A stretch of 64,000 bases of DNA from Lasioglossum baleicum (Eukaryota; Arthropoda; Insecta; Hymenoptera; Halictidae), in contig NW_027469120.1 of NCBI RefSeq assembly GCF_051020765.1, forward strand, positions 496,001-560,000, in the 5' to 3' direction. Below are positions 49,856-60,415 of the stretch, in pieces; position 1 is the first letter of the stretch; each line of letters opens with the position of its first letter. The notes under the pieces were generated by a model. It worked only from the letters and a program-made list of their open reading frames with translations, searched no databases and was not told where the DNA came from. A program made the translations under genes and the position numbers.

Positions 49856-51654
49856 TGTCACGTCCTGGCGGGGCTATAAAAGCAAGAGAAGAGAATACCG
49901 CGGCCCGGCTACTCTACTCTTCCACTGACTGACATTTAATAAAAGTGTTGGTCTTTTTATCAACAGACTAGGACCCGATGCCGACACCTGCATGCAGTCT
50001 TACACAGATGAATGATGCACGCGACCCTGAAACATACGCGGTAATATGTTCCACTTACTTTTACGCTTCGCTTGTTTGTCGATTGACACGAGACATGAAT
50101 TCGCAACGGATGAACAGCTACGGTTGCGCTGATGGCCTTGAATACGGTCCGCTCTGCTTGACAGGGGTTGATCCAAATGGCTGGAAACGACCTTCAAGGA
50201 TTGACGACTGCGCCAAACTCTGTCACGTCAATATTTGACAGGAACGACCTCCAATGATTGACAGCTGGCTGCTACGGTATTGTAGACGGATGCGCTCGTT
50301 GAGGAAACGGGCGTGGACGCTGTACGATACCGTGAATCTAACTCACGAATATCGTCCGCGTGATTGACGATATTTTAACTAGCGAAAACGGGCGTGGACG
50401 CTGTGCGATCCCGCGAATTTATCTCGCGAATATCGTCCGCGTGGTTGACGATATTTTGATTCGAGAAAACGGACGTGGATGCTGCGGAGCTTGCTATGCG
50501 AGCAAGTCTATCACTATCACGCACGTACGCGAACACGTAACAGGAAATTGAATAAGGAATACTATTCGCGAACTTTCCAGTGAGAACTCTATCTCTAACT
50601 AACAACGTGTCACTTCAAACTACGAAGTTAGGAGCAAGGAAATAATAATTGGGATTTAGATTGACTCTGGTAAAACAAAGTATATTATAAACGTAAAAGA
50701 ATACAAAGGTAAAGATGCTTATTGTTAACGAAATCGAAATACGTACTAAGTACGAAATATGAAACGCAATAAAAATGTTTAATTGAATAAACGAAGTAAT
50801 GTTTGAATTAAACGAATAAGAATACGATATTACTGAATGGTATTAGGGACTGTGTCTAAACAGTATGGATTTGGGAAGATTGTGTCTAAACAATCTGGAT
50901 TTGGAAAGACTATGTCTAAATAGTCTGGACTTGGAAGATTGACGAAAACTCGACTGACCCACTCGGGTCCCCGGAGAGGACTGGGGAAAATCGAACGTTC
51001 GTCGACGAATAACGTTCGTCCGAAAAATGCTGACTTCGCAAAAGGGGACCGTGTCCTCTTTGTGCCGGTCTTCGTCGTAAACAGCGCGATGGCCGCCGCA
51101 CTAGAGTCAGCAGTTTTCGTTCCCAGTGGTGCAGGACTCGAAAATTAAGTGGTAACCATTGGCGTACCTATTTATTTATTTAAATAAATTGGGACTTAGA
51201 ATATTTTCGAGCGCTTGCTCTTGCAAGGCGTTTCGATGTAAATTTTATATGTCATATGATTAGTTGACATCATTTGTCGACCGATCATATGTTTGAAAAT
51301 ATTCTAAGTACTTTTGAAAATTACCAAAAATCGAAATTTTGGTAAAGTCTAAACAAACGCGAATTGAGAACCTAACCTACAAATTTTTAGGTTAGTTTCA
51401 TGATTTTCGCTCACGAGTCCAATGATATTTCAATCTTCGAGTTTGGGCCATTTTTGGCTATTTTAGGAATTTGACAGATTTTGGATTTTAGGTTATGTTG
51501 ATGGATTTCGATCAGATGTACGTGGTGTTAAGGATTCATTGTTATGAAGGATTTTTAGGAGTTTTGGAATCTTTAAAAGGGGAACGCTCGCTCTTATGTA
51601 TCTAATTTTACATGTAGTCTTAAAGCTAACGTCGGAGGTGCGACCGACGTCACA
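49856..51654 (-). repeat. F2 5' LTR (1799 bp) of gag-pol element 2
   Basis: Pairs with 41218-43016 through shared length and the diagnostic extra A. TSD ccat follows. Confidence 0.92.
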
Positions 51655-51857
51655 CCATCTATATTAATTGGAAAACTGTCAGGCAGAACGTGTAGCGTGA
51701 CTTTAATGGAATCTGCTAGCTCCGCATTGATATAACCGAGGGTCGCAATTTCTCCTTTTGTCACGCCATGGACGTGTATGACGCTGTCAGTTTTTAGATG
51801 AACGTCAGATTTGATACCAGACGCTCGGATTAAGTTGACCTCGGACCCGGTGTCCAA
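51655..51857 (-). pseudogene. F2 protease N-terminal part of the env-bearing element
   Basis: Contains LDTGSE and continues to DSFPINIDG, where gag-pol element 2 interrupts it; the frame resumes at 41217. It follows gag (52013-53320) in the -1 frame as in the other copies. It has GVTKGEIATL where the other F2 copies have GVTEGEIATL. Confidence 0.85.
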
Positions 51858-52012
51858 GAGGAACTCACACTCTTTTGAGAAGAGTGACGATTTTGCTTTT
51901 ATTCGAGGGATAGGGGAGTCCGGCGCGAGATTTATTGCCGAGACTAATTTCGCGGATGGTCGTTCATTCTGCTGACCGTCCGGGTTATCTCTCCTATCTA
52001 CTAGAATTTCAT

Positions 52013-53320
52013 CTACTGCTGGTCGTCGCTGATGACGGCCAGCTGTGTTGCCTTTTGGCGATTCTCTTGGGATGCCTCCCGTCCTTTGGTCGCGTTTGTC
52101 GGGAGGCTTGATTCGTTTCCCGACTCATTTCTACTGTAATATTCGCGGCGGCGACATTCGTATATGTCATGTCCCGTGCGCTTACAATATTTACAATACT
52201 TTTGACTCTCCGTAGGAAAGCGATCGCGACCTGGGGACTGGGAAGCGCGATCTTCGCGTTTATATGTTTCGCGCTGATTTGATTGCGACGGTTCGTGACG
52301 TCGCGGAGGAGGAGAGCGATACGCGTCTCTGTTATCGGGTTTCCTGTCTCGCCAGGATTCACGAGGTGAAAAGGAAGGTCGTTGATCTTTCCTTTCCGAA
52401 GATCTGTTGCGCTGCTCAGGCGCATTCCTATCATAATAAGAGTTGCTTGATCGCTCTGGTGTGCGATTACGAGAGTCGGAGAATGCAACGCGGCGTCCGT
52501 CGTCACGATAACGAACACGGTCAAGCTCGTACTGTTTGTACGCGGTTACTGCTTCGTCGAATATTTTCTGTAATTCGAGTGACGCGCAGAGCCTGACCTC
52601 GGCTCGAAGCGCTGGGATAAGACCACGCATGAAACAATCAATTGTGAATTTATCAATCTCGTCTAGATTGGGGACCCCGCGGCCTGAATCTATGATCGCC
52701 GTTCTAAGGTCCTTTACTCGCGTAATATAATTCAACACGTGCTCGGACTGTCCCTGGTGTATCGAAGCTAATTCTCCGCGATACTGATCGATGAATTTAT
52801 ATGGGCCTAGTACATCTTTCAGGCGGTTGCACAATTCAGAGATTGTGTTAATATTTACGTCTTCAATCGCGGCGTATGCCTGTCCTCTAAGCTTATTGCA
52901 TACTAATCTAGTGAGGGTACGCTCAGCTGTGGCTGGAACAGCCTCCAAGGCTCGCTTGCACGCGCGAACGAATTGTAGCACGGTTATGGAGGTGCCGTCA
53001 AAGGTAGGCACAAGTTCAACCGCTTGTTTAACGGTGAAATTCGAAGAATCGTGCATTATGGGTTCGCGGGGCGCAACGACTGGGCTAGCTGGAATTGATT
53101 GAGAATCTCTGGCCGATCGGATTTCTGCTATCTCGCGGCGTATATCCTCGTACGTTTCTCTCTGCTCACGCGTTTCTGTTTCGTATTGCAATTTGAGTTG
53201 AGTCAACGCGGCGGTTTGATTAATGAGAGCTGCTTCTCTACGAGCTAAATCTTTCTGGAATTCAATTAATTCCTCTTCCGTAGGAGGAACCTTCTTTCTA
53301 GCCTCGCTACGCGTTTCCAT
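52013..53320 (-). CDS. gag: F2 Gag of the env-bearing element, intact
   Basis: 435 residues, intact, with coiled-coil-like N-terminus, capsid region and CX2CX4HX4C knuckle (CKYCKRTGHDIYEC). It shares TESQKYC and the Y in the knuckle with the broken gag of element 2, against TENRKYC and H in element 1. The env-bearing copy is thus closer to element 2 than the two gag-pol elements are to each other. It could supply Gag in trans to element 2. Confidence 0.93.
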   Translation of the reverse strand: METRSEARKKVPPTEEELIEFQKDLARREAALINQTAALTQLKLQYETETREQRETYEDIRREIAEIRSARDSQSIPASPVVAPREPIMHDSSNFTVKQAVELVPTFDGTSITVLQFVRACKRALEAVPATAERTLTRLVCNKLRGQAYAAIEDVNINTISELCNRLKDVLGPYKFIDQYRGELASIHQGQSEHVLNYITRVKDLRTAIIDSGRGVPNLDEIDKFTIDCFMRGLIPALRAEVRLCASLELQKIFDEAVTAYKQYELDRVRYRDDGRRVAFSDSRNRTPERSSNSYYDRNAPEQRNRSSERKDQRPSFSPRESWRDRKPDNRDAYRSPPPRRHEPSQSNQRETYKREDRASQSPGRDRFPTESQKYCKYCKRTGHDIYECRRREYYSRNESGNESSLPTNATKGREASQENRQKATQLAVISDDQQ

Positions 53321-53915
53321 GATTGCGTCGCTTGAAAATTTCTAAGTATGAAATTCGCGAAAAATGATCCGACTATATAACGTGGGCGAAGGGGCGTTTT
53401 CTAAACCGCCCGTCGCACTTTAACGTTCACTAAAACTCTCGATGAATTTGTACTGAGTACGAACATCGCGAAAAATAATTTGAGTATGTAACGTGGGCGA
53501 AAGGGCATTTCCTTCACTGCCCGTCGCACTTTTAACTGACACTATGCTTTCACGGACTCTAAGTCTACTGCGTTAAATTGTCAAACAATGATGGAACGCG
53601 CAGGGGTTCGCGTGCTAACACTGATTCTATTTTTATTCCTCGATGCCGTGCTTCTAACATCGGTGACCAACGACTGTCCTACCGACTGCGCCAAATTTGT
53701 CACAACAAATTTTGGCAGAGGTAGGACACATGACGTATCCTACAAAAGTGTTGACGGTGTCTCTAACATCGGTGACCAACGAGTGTCCTACCGACTGCGC
53801 CAAATTTGTCACAACAAATTTTGGCAGAGGTAGGACACATGACGTATCCTACAAAAGTGTTGACGGTGTCTCTAACATCGGTGACCAACGAGTGTCCTAC
53901 CGACTGCGCCAAATT
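53321..53915 (-). other. F2 leader with three PBS copies (env-bearing element)
   Basis: Perfect tRNA-Ser PBS complements at 53678-53693, 53787-53802 and 53896-53911, exactly 109 bp apart. Only the last touches the LTR (aatt spacer). The inner units each retain AATTTGTCAC, the first bases of an LTR end. The other two F2 leaders have two copies. Confidence 0.9.
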
Positions 53916-55713
53916 TGTCACGTCCTGGCGGGGCTATAAAAGCAAGAGAAGAGAATACCGCGGCCCGGCTACTCTACTCTTCCACTGACTGACATTTAAT
54001 AAAAGTGTTGGTCTTTTTATCAACAGACTAGGACCCGATGCCGACACCTGCATGCAGTCTTACACAGATGAATGATGCACGCGACCCTGAAACATACGCG
54101 GTAATATGTTCCACTTACTTTTACGCTTCGCTTGTTTGTCGATTGACACGAGACATGAATTCGCAACGGATGAACAGCTACGGTTGCGCTGATGGCCTTG
54201 AATACGGTCCGCTCTGCTTGACAGGGGTTGATCCAAATGGCTGGAAACGACCTTCAAGGATTGACGACTGCGCCAAACTCTGTCACGTCAATATTTGACA
54301 GGAACGACCTCCAATGATTGACAGCTGGCTGCTACGGTATTGTAGACGGATGCGCTCGTTGAGGAAACGGGCGTGGACGCTGTACGATACCGTGAATCTA
54401 ACTCACGAATATCGTCCGCGTGATTGACGATATTTTAACTAGCGAAAACGGGCGTGGACGCTGTGCGATCCCGCGAATTTATCTCGCGAATATCGTCCGC
54501 GTGGTTGACGATATTTTGATTCGAGAAAACGGACGTGGATGCTGCGGAGCTTGCTATGCGAGCAAGTCTATCACTATCACGCACGTACGCGAACACGTAA
54601 CAGGAAATTGAATAAGGAATACTATTCGCGAACTTTCCAGTGAGAACTCTATCTCTAACTAACAACGTGTCACTTCAAACTACGAAGTTAGGAGCAAGGA
54701 AATAATAATTGGGATTTAGATTGACTCTGGTAAAACAAAGTATATTATAAACGTAAAAGAATACAAAGGTAAAGATGCTTATTGTTAACGAAATCGAAAT
54801 ACGTACTAAGTACGAAATATGAAACGCAATAAAAATGTTTAATTGAATAAACGAAGTAATGTTTGAATTAAACGAATAAGAATACGATATTACTGAATGG
54901 TATTAGGGACTGTGTCTAAACAGTATGGATTTGGGAAGATTGTGTCTAAACAATCTGGATTTGGAAAGACTATGTCTAAATAGTCTGGACTTGGAAGATT
55001 GACGAAAACTCGACTGACCCACTCGGGTCCCCGGAGAGGACTGGGGAAAATCGAACGTTCGTCGACGAATAACGTTCGTCCGAAAAATGCTGACTTCGCA
55101 AAAGGGGACCGTGTCCTCTTTGTGCCGGTCTTCGTCGTAAACAGCGCGATGGCCGCCGCACTAGAGTCAGCAGTTTTCGTTCCCAGTGGTGCAGGACTCG
55201 AAAATTAAGTGGTAACCATTGGCGTACCTATTTATTTATTTAAATAAATTGGGACTTAGAATATTTTCGAGCGCTTGCTCTTGCAAGGCGTTTCGATGTA
55301 AATTTTATATGTCATATGATTAGTTGACATCATTTGTCGACCGATCATATGTTTGAAAATATTCTAAGTACTTTTGAAAATTACCAAAAATCGAAATTTT
55401 GGTAAAGTCTAAACAAACGCGAATTGAGAACCTAACCTACAAATTTTTAGGTTAGTTTCATGATTTTCGCTCACGAGTCCAATGATATTTCAATCTTCGA
55501 GTTTGGGCCATTTTTGGCTATTTTAGGAATTTGACAGATTTTGGATTTTAGGTTATGTTGATGGATTTCGATCAGATGTACGTGGTGTTAAGGATTCATT
55601 GTTATGAAGGATTTTTAGGAGTTTTGGAATCTTTAAAGGGGAACGCTCGCTCTTATGTATCTAATTTTACATGTAGTCTTAAAGCTAACGTCGGAGGTGC
55701 GACCGACGTCACA
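53916..55713 (-). repeat. F2 5' LTR (1798 bp) of the env-bearing element
   Basis: Pairs with 36186-37983 by length. It is followed by TSD ccgg (55714-55717) and the resumed F1 repeat block. Confidence 0.92.
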
Positions 55714-56906
55714 CCGGAGTTAGAAAGGTCGGGATGGTTACCGAATGCGTCGGGATGATACCCGGAATTAGAAAGGTCGGGATGGTTACCGAATGCGTCG
55801 GGATAGTTCCCGGAATTAGAAAGGTCGGGATGGTTACCGAATGCGTCGGGATAGTTCCCGGAATTAGAAAGGTCGGGATGGTTACCGAATGCGTCGGGAT
55901 AGTTCCCGGAATTAGAATGGTCGGGATGGTTACCGAATACGTCGGGATGATACCCGGAATTAGAAAGGTCGGGATGGTTACCGAATGCGTCGGGATGATA
56001 CCCGGAATTGGAAAGGTCGGAAGAGTACGACTCGATTTCTTCCATCTCCAATGGGGGCAATCGAAATGAAACTCTTTCCGACGAGGTGTTAAAACACCGG
56101 AGGCTCGCTTTGCCTTTACGATTGGTGACGACGCAGTCACCCAGGAATACATCCGGCGCTACATTAACACGGCGGATATATCCCCGTTTAGGTCCTTCCA
56201 CGTCGACCGCTATGCACGCAACGGTACGAGGTTCGAGGACGAATTCTTCGGAGTTCGGAGGAGTCTTTGTTCGGACTCGATCCTCACGCTCCACGATCCG
56301 ACTTCTCGCAGTGTACTCCGATATCTCTCGAGTCTCCTTCGATTCCGGCCGGCTTTTCACGGCGTTTTTCTCTAGGGAGCACTCGATCGAATCCCGAGGA
56401 GGCATTGAAATAACCTCCGTCACCGGAGCTCTGCAAGGTCTGACCGCGGGTGCACGAGGATTTGAGGAAGACACTCGAACGTTCCTTGCCGAATGTTCCT
56501 CACGCTTGGCGGCTGGAGTTTTAACGAGATCGTTGGTCATAGACGAAGGCATTGAAATAACCTCTGCTGCCAATTCATCGCGAGGCTCAGCCGTGGGCGC
56601 GCAAGGGTTCGAGAAGGGAACCCGAATGTTTCCTATCGTTATGTATTCATTCGCAAAGGAGATCTCGGCTCCTGTTCTGAAGAAGGGAGAACCGAGGATT
56701 CCGTCGATGTTAATTGGGAAGTTTTCTTCCAAGACATGAAATTCGATAGGGTTTTGACCCTGTAAGTGTATTTTAATTTGACCTAGAGTTGGAATGGATC
56801 CCTCGGTTATTCCTTGGACTTCTATAATGTTCGTATAATCTATAGGTAGATTTGGTTCTAGACTTGACGCACGAATTAAATTGATCTCCGAACCCGTGTC
56901 TAACAA
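55714..56906 (-). pseudogene. F1 protease frame, N-terminal part, array body 2 (split)
   Basis: Contains LDTGSE, ILGSPFF, the Arg/Glu-rich segment and the 48-bp repeats. It is interrupted at ccgg by the F2 env-bearing element; the continuation is at 36185-35173. It matches body 1 apart from rare substitutions. Confidence 0.88.
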
Positions 56907-56977
56907 AAATTCACACTTCTTTTGTAATTGAGGGGCGGAGATTTTTACGCGCGGGATTGGTGAGTCTGCAGCAAGAT

Positions 56978-58336
56978 TTACTGCTGAGACGAATCGTCGG
57001 ACTGGTCGTTCGTCCGGATAGCTGTTTGGGTGCGGGCTGTAGTTTGGGTTGAAGATGCGGCCTCCCGCCTTGGGTTGGCTTCGGTCGGGAGGCCGGACTC
57101 GTTTCCCGACCTCCTATTATTATTAAAAGCGCGCTTACGGCACTCGTGAATATCGTGCCCGGGGACTTTGCAGTAGTTGCAAAATTTGTTAGGGCTTGAG
57201 GGGCGATCTGTGCGACCATCGCGGTACGTGTTTTGGTCGCGAGGATTATTTTCCCATCGCCGTTGCGACGTCGGGGAGCGATAAGAGTCCCGGTTTAAGT
57301 TTCTCGAGGACTGCTGAGACGAGTCCGGTCTGTTATCGCGGCGTTCTTGAGTTCGCTCTGGAATGTCACGAGCGGACTCGTACGTGGAACGCTGGCGATA
57401 CGGCCGGTTATCAGAGAAGCTGACTCGTTTTTCTTCGCGGATCAGTTCTCGTCGACGAGTCTGGTCTGACTCATACTGCCTGTAAGCAGAGATGGCTGCT
57501 TCGAAAACAGTGGCAGGATTTCGCGAAGGGCAATGAAGCACTTCGGCACGCAGCTGGGGAAGGAGACCTCGTAGAAAACAATCTACTACGAAGCGATCTA
57601 GTTCTTCGTAATCAAGGCCAATATCTGTGGCATCTTGAATCGCGGTTCGAAGGTCTTTAACGCGATTGATGAAGTCTAAGATGTGCTCGTTTGGAGCCTG
57701 GAGTACACTCGCGAGATCGCCACGGTACTGGTCCACGAATTTATATGGGCCCAGCACTGTACGTAACTTTTCGCATAGTGCAGAAATTGTGGATATGTGC
57801 TCGCCTTCTATAGCGGCATAAGCACGATCGTGGAGTTTATTGCAGAGCAATTTCGTGAGGGCACGCTCTGCAGTGGCCGGTACGGTGTCACGCGCGCGTT
57901 TGCATGCACGTATGAATTGTAGGACGGAAGACGAAGTTCCGTCGAATCTAGGGACAAGCTCGGCGGCTTGCTTTAGAGCGAAATTACCAGTAGGTTCATA
58001 CTGTGGGATTTCGCGTGGCTCTGGCGGTGAAGGTTCCCGCATATTAGAGACGTTACTAGGGCCTGGTGTAGGCGATTGTTGACGTAGGCTTTGACTCGTG
58101 ATTTGGATGTTATGAAGCTCTTTTCGTATTTCGTCGAGCATATTCTTTTGGTTTTGTGCGTCTTCTTCATATTTGAGACGCAATTTGGCAATAAAATCAG
58201 TTTCTTCTTTGAGATATTGCTCTCTACGGGCGAGGTCTTGCGCATAAAGGAGTAGCTCTTCCTCGGTCATTGGAGGAAGGTCTGCGTTAGGATCTGCTCG
58301 GAGATCCTTTTGAGATCGCGTGATTGGGCGAGACAT
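56978..58336 (-). CDS. gag: F1 Gag, array body 2
   Basis: 452 residues, the same protein as body 1 Gag in the compared sequence. It is intact with its knuckle, starts at ATG 93 nt from the PBS, and keeps the -1 overlap with the protease frame. Its downstream frame is cut by the F2 insertion, so this copy would give Gag and a truncated Gag-Pro. Confidence 0.93.
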   Translation of the reverse strand: MSRPITRSQKDLRADPNADLPPMTEEELLLYAQDLARREQYLKEETDFIAKLRLKYEEDAQNQKNMLDEIRKELHNIQITSQSLRQQSPTPGPSNVSNMREPSPPEPREIPQYEPTGNFALKQAAELVPRFDGTSSSVLQFIRACKRARDTVPATAERALTKLLCNKLHDRAYAAIEGEHISTISALCEKLRTVLGPYKFVDQYRGDLASVLQAPNEHILDFINRVKDLRTAIQDATDIGLDYEELDRFVVDCFLRGLLPQLRAEVLHCPSRNPATVFEAAISAYRQYESDQTRRRELIREEKRVSFSDNRPYRQRSTYESARDIPERTQERRDNRPDSSQQSSRNLNRDSYRSPTSQRRWENNPRDQNTYRDGRTDRPSSPNKFCNYCKVPGHDIHECRKRAFNNNRRSGNESGLPTEANPRREAASSTQTTARTQTAIRTNDQSDDSSQQ

Positions 58337-58429
58337 TTTGAAAGATATGAATGGGATTTAAGAAATGTGAACTTCGCACTGACACGCGTCGGGGCTTATT
58401 AATGCAAATATCGGCGACCACTTCGATGT

Positions 58430-58445
58430 CCTACCGACTGCGCCA
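58430..58445 (-). promoter_or_regulatory. Primer binding site, array body 2
   Basis: tRNA-Ser complement, 4 nt from the LTR at 58450. Confidence 0.88.
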
Positions 58446-58449
58446 AATT

Positions 58450-60415
58450 TGTCACGTCCGTCACTGTGTTTTTGTTACAGGTACCAGGAGAGAGAAAAGA
58501 GAACAGTGACAGACGGACGGTTGAGATATTATGATTAAAATGAGGAGTGGTCTTTCGTGCCGAGACAGCCGCGGGCTGTCATATGCACTAGGACAACCGA
58601 TATTGCTATGGATGCAGTCAAGAAGAGAACGTCCGACGCGGTTACAAGGAGTGTCCCGACAAGAATCGCGCGCGAGAGGATGCAACGAGAACGGTGAGTT
58701 TACAGGATTCAGCAATTATACAAGTTATTATACGACTCACCGCAATGCTGTATTAACGCCTAATAATATTGTTGCAGCAGGAACTGGCGGTACTGACAGT
58801 AGGTGTCGTACATCGGATCTTCTATACAGATGTCCTCGAGGTGGGGAAGATCTGGCAGAGTTGCTGCTGCTCGGTTTGGGACGACGTTAGTGGCCTTGGA
58901 TGCTGGCCGCAAGATGACACGTTGATGAGCTGGCAGAGGAACGTCACGGATGATTCGGCAACGGACCCTGGGAACGATGATCGTGTCTCGGCTGTCGTCG
59001 TCGTCGGCTATGTCGATCACCTCTGGACAATCGACCGGATGTAGAACTGGCGTCGGAGCTCGCGAGAGGTCCGCGTGGTTGACCTCTTTAGGAGGGTTGC
59101 AAGGGCAACCGTATACAGAAACGTAATCGGACGCGTCACACGGAATGTGCTCGGTGGTTCCCAGAAGTTCTGTCCACTCGGTAGTGGCAATGATTTGATC
59201 GAGCACCGCTTTATTTCTTAACGCGCGTCTCAATTTAGCAAGTTGATACTTGCGTCCCGCTCGACGTGGGCGTCGCATGGGTAAGGAATAGTAGTGACGG
59301 AATATTAATAAGATAATGAAAATGAAACTCCATTTGTTATTAACCATTTAGGTAGTTAACTCGCTTCACGTCTATAGTGGCGGCTCAGCGTTTCCACTGC
59401 GCACTTTAGACCAATTCTAGACGTGGCACGAGAACTTCTCTATGACTCGCTTCAAATTCCTTATTGGCGGCTCAGCGTTTCCACTGCGCACTTTAGACCA
59501 AGTCCGGATATGTCACGAGTTTAATATATTCGATGCAAGAACTGAATTGGAAGATGGTGTTGAACTAACACGAGAATAACAAGATCGAAGCACTGGTATA
59601 ACAACGATATATTAAATAAGAACTGGTAAGTACACTGGTATACAATATGTAAGTAGTATTATAATAGGAGTAGTAATTGGATTAATGAATAATGGATATT
59701 GTAATATGTTATAGGAATAACGTATGAGAATTAGGACTTGAGTTGAGTTGAGTTAGAGTTGGAATTGGAATTGGAATTAGGAGTGAAGGATCGACACACT
59801 TCACTTTCGCGGAGCTAGACTGAACACGTCTGCTCTTGAAGTCAGAAGAAGCCGGACTGGCATGTCCGTGCGAGTCGCTCGCTTGGAGCGGACCGTTCGA
59901 GTCGCTGTCTGGAGGCGGACTGATGCAAGCGCCTGCTCTGCCTTGCCTCCTTCGTTCGGAGTGGGGATAGCTGACGCTGCAGTCTCTTTGTTCTTCAGTC
60001 GTCGGAGTGGGAGAACCGCTGACGCAGCAGCGTCTTTGCTCCCGGGGACTGCACGTGCATTTCTGCTGACGCTGCAGTCTCGTGGCTGTCCTATTGCCCT
60101 CTACGAGCGTGGGACTGCTGATGCAGCAGTCTTTGGACTTCTCGACGTTTCTAGAAGCTTCTAGATGCTTCCAGAGTGATGCAATACTTTATTGCATTAT
60201 GTGTCGTGGTGATGGGTTGAAACTGAGGTAAGGTGTTGATCAAGGTGAAGTTATGGTGATGGGTAGAGACGGAGATAAGGATTAGAACAATAGAATAATG
60301 AGATCTTAATATTATGTTCTTATGTCTAGGGGACGGTGTATGGATCTTATGCAGATCAGACCTTGAATACATAATGTATGTACAAGGCCAACGTCGTACA
60401 TCGGACGACGTAACA
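58450..60415 (-). repeat. F1 LTR (1966 bp), 5' end of the array
   Basis: Complete LTR; the adjoining TSD ctcg at 60416-60419 matches 27360-27363. One substitution (t to a near 59346) distinguishes it from the other two array LTRs. Confidence 0.92.
58760..59278 (-). CDS. LTR-ORF172, array LTR 3
   Basis: Same 172-residue protein, from the conserved ATG at 59278. A substitution upstream removes a stop and extends the open frame by 23 codons in this copy only; that extension is not conserved and I do not use it. Confidence 0.72.
   Translation of the reverse strand: MRRPRRAGRKYQLAKLRRALRNKAVLDQIIATTEWTELLGTTEHIPCDASDYVSVYGCPCNPPKEVNHADLSRAPTPVLHPVDCPEVIDIADDDDSRDTIIVPRVRCRIIRDVPLPAHQRVILRPASKATNVVPNRAAATLPDLPHLEDICIEDPMYDTYCQYRQFLLQQYY

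Larger units (their letters stand above)
41218..51654 (-). mobile_element. F2 gag-pol element 2 (10,437 bp)
   Basis: Inserted in the protease region of the env-bearing F2 element with TSD ccat (41214-41217 and 51655-51658). Both LTRs are 1799 bp and share an extra A near their start that the surrounding element lacks, which confirms the pairing. Pol is intact; gag carries a 43-bp net deletion. No env. Confidence 0.92.
36186..55713 (-). mobile_element. F2 env-bearing, RT/IN-less element
   Basis: LTRs 36186-37983 and 53916-55713 (both 1798 bp), TSD ccgg. Own content: leader with three PBS copies, intact gag, and one long frame of protease, repeats, linker and env. There is no RT, RNase H or integrase. 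A second F2 element (41218-51654) sits in the protease part. Without it the element is 9087 bp and the protease-env frame is continuous (203 plus 3235 nt, a multiple of three). Confidence 0.9.
27364..60415 (-). mobile_element. F1 tandem array: three LTRs, two bodies, one TSD
   Basis: On the minus strand the order is LTR 60415-58450, body with F2 insertion, LTR 35106-33141, body, LTR 29329-27364. All three LTRs are 1966 bp. The unit from one LTR to the next is 5777 bp for the first pair. It is also exactly 5777 bp for the second after removing the F2 insert and one TSD copy. A single TSD ctcg flanks the whole array. The copies look nearly identical; one substitution seen is at 56198 versus 30889. 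It arose by unequal LTR recombination or by integration of a concatemer. Confidence 0.9.

Noticed and set aside
59279..59347. N-terminal extension of LTR-ORF172 to 195 codons
   Set aside because: It depends on one substitution in this copy; the two other array LTRs have a stop there, and the conserved ATG is at 59278.
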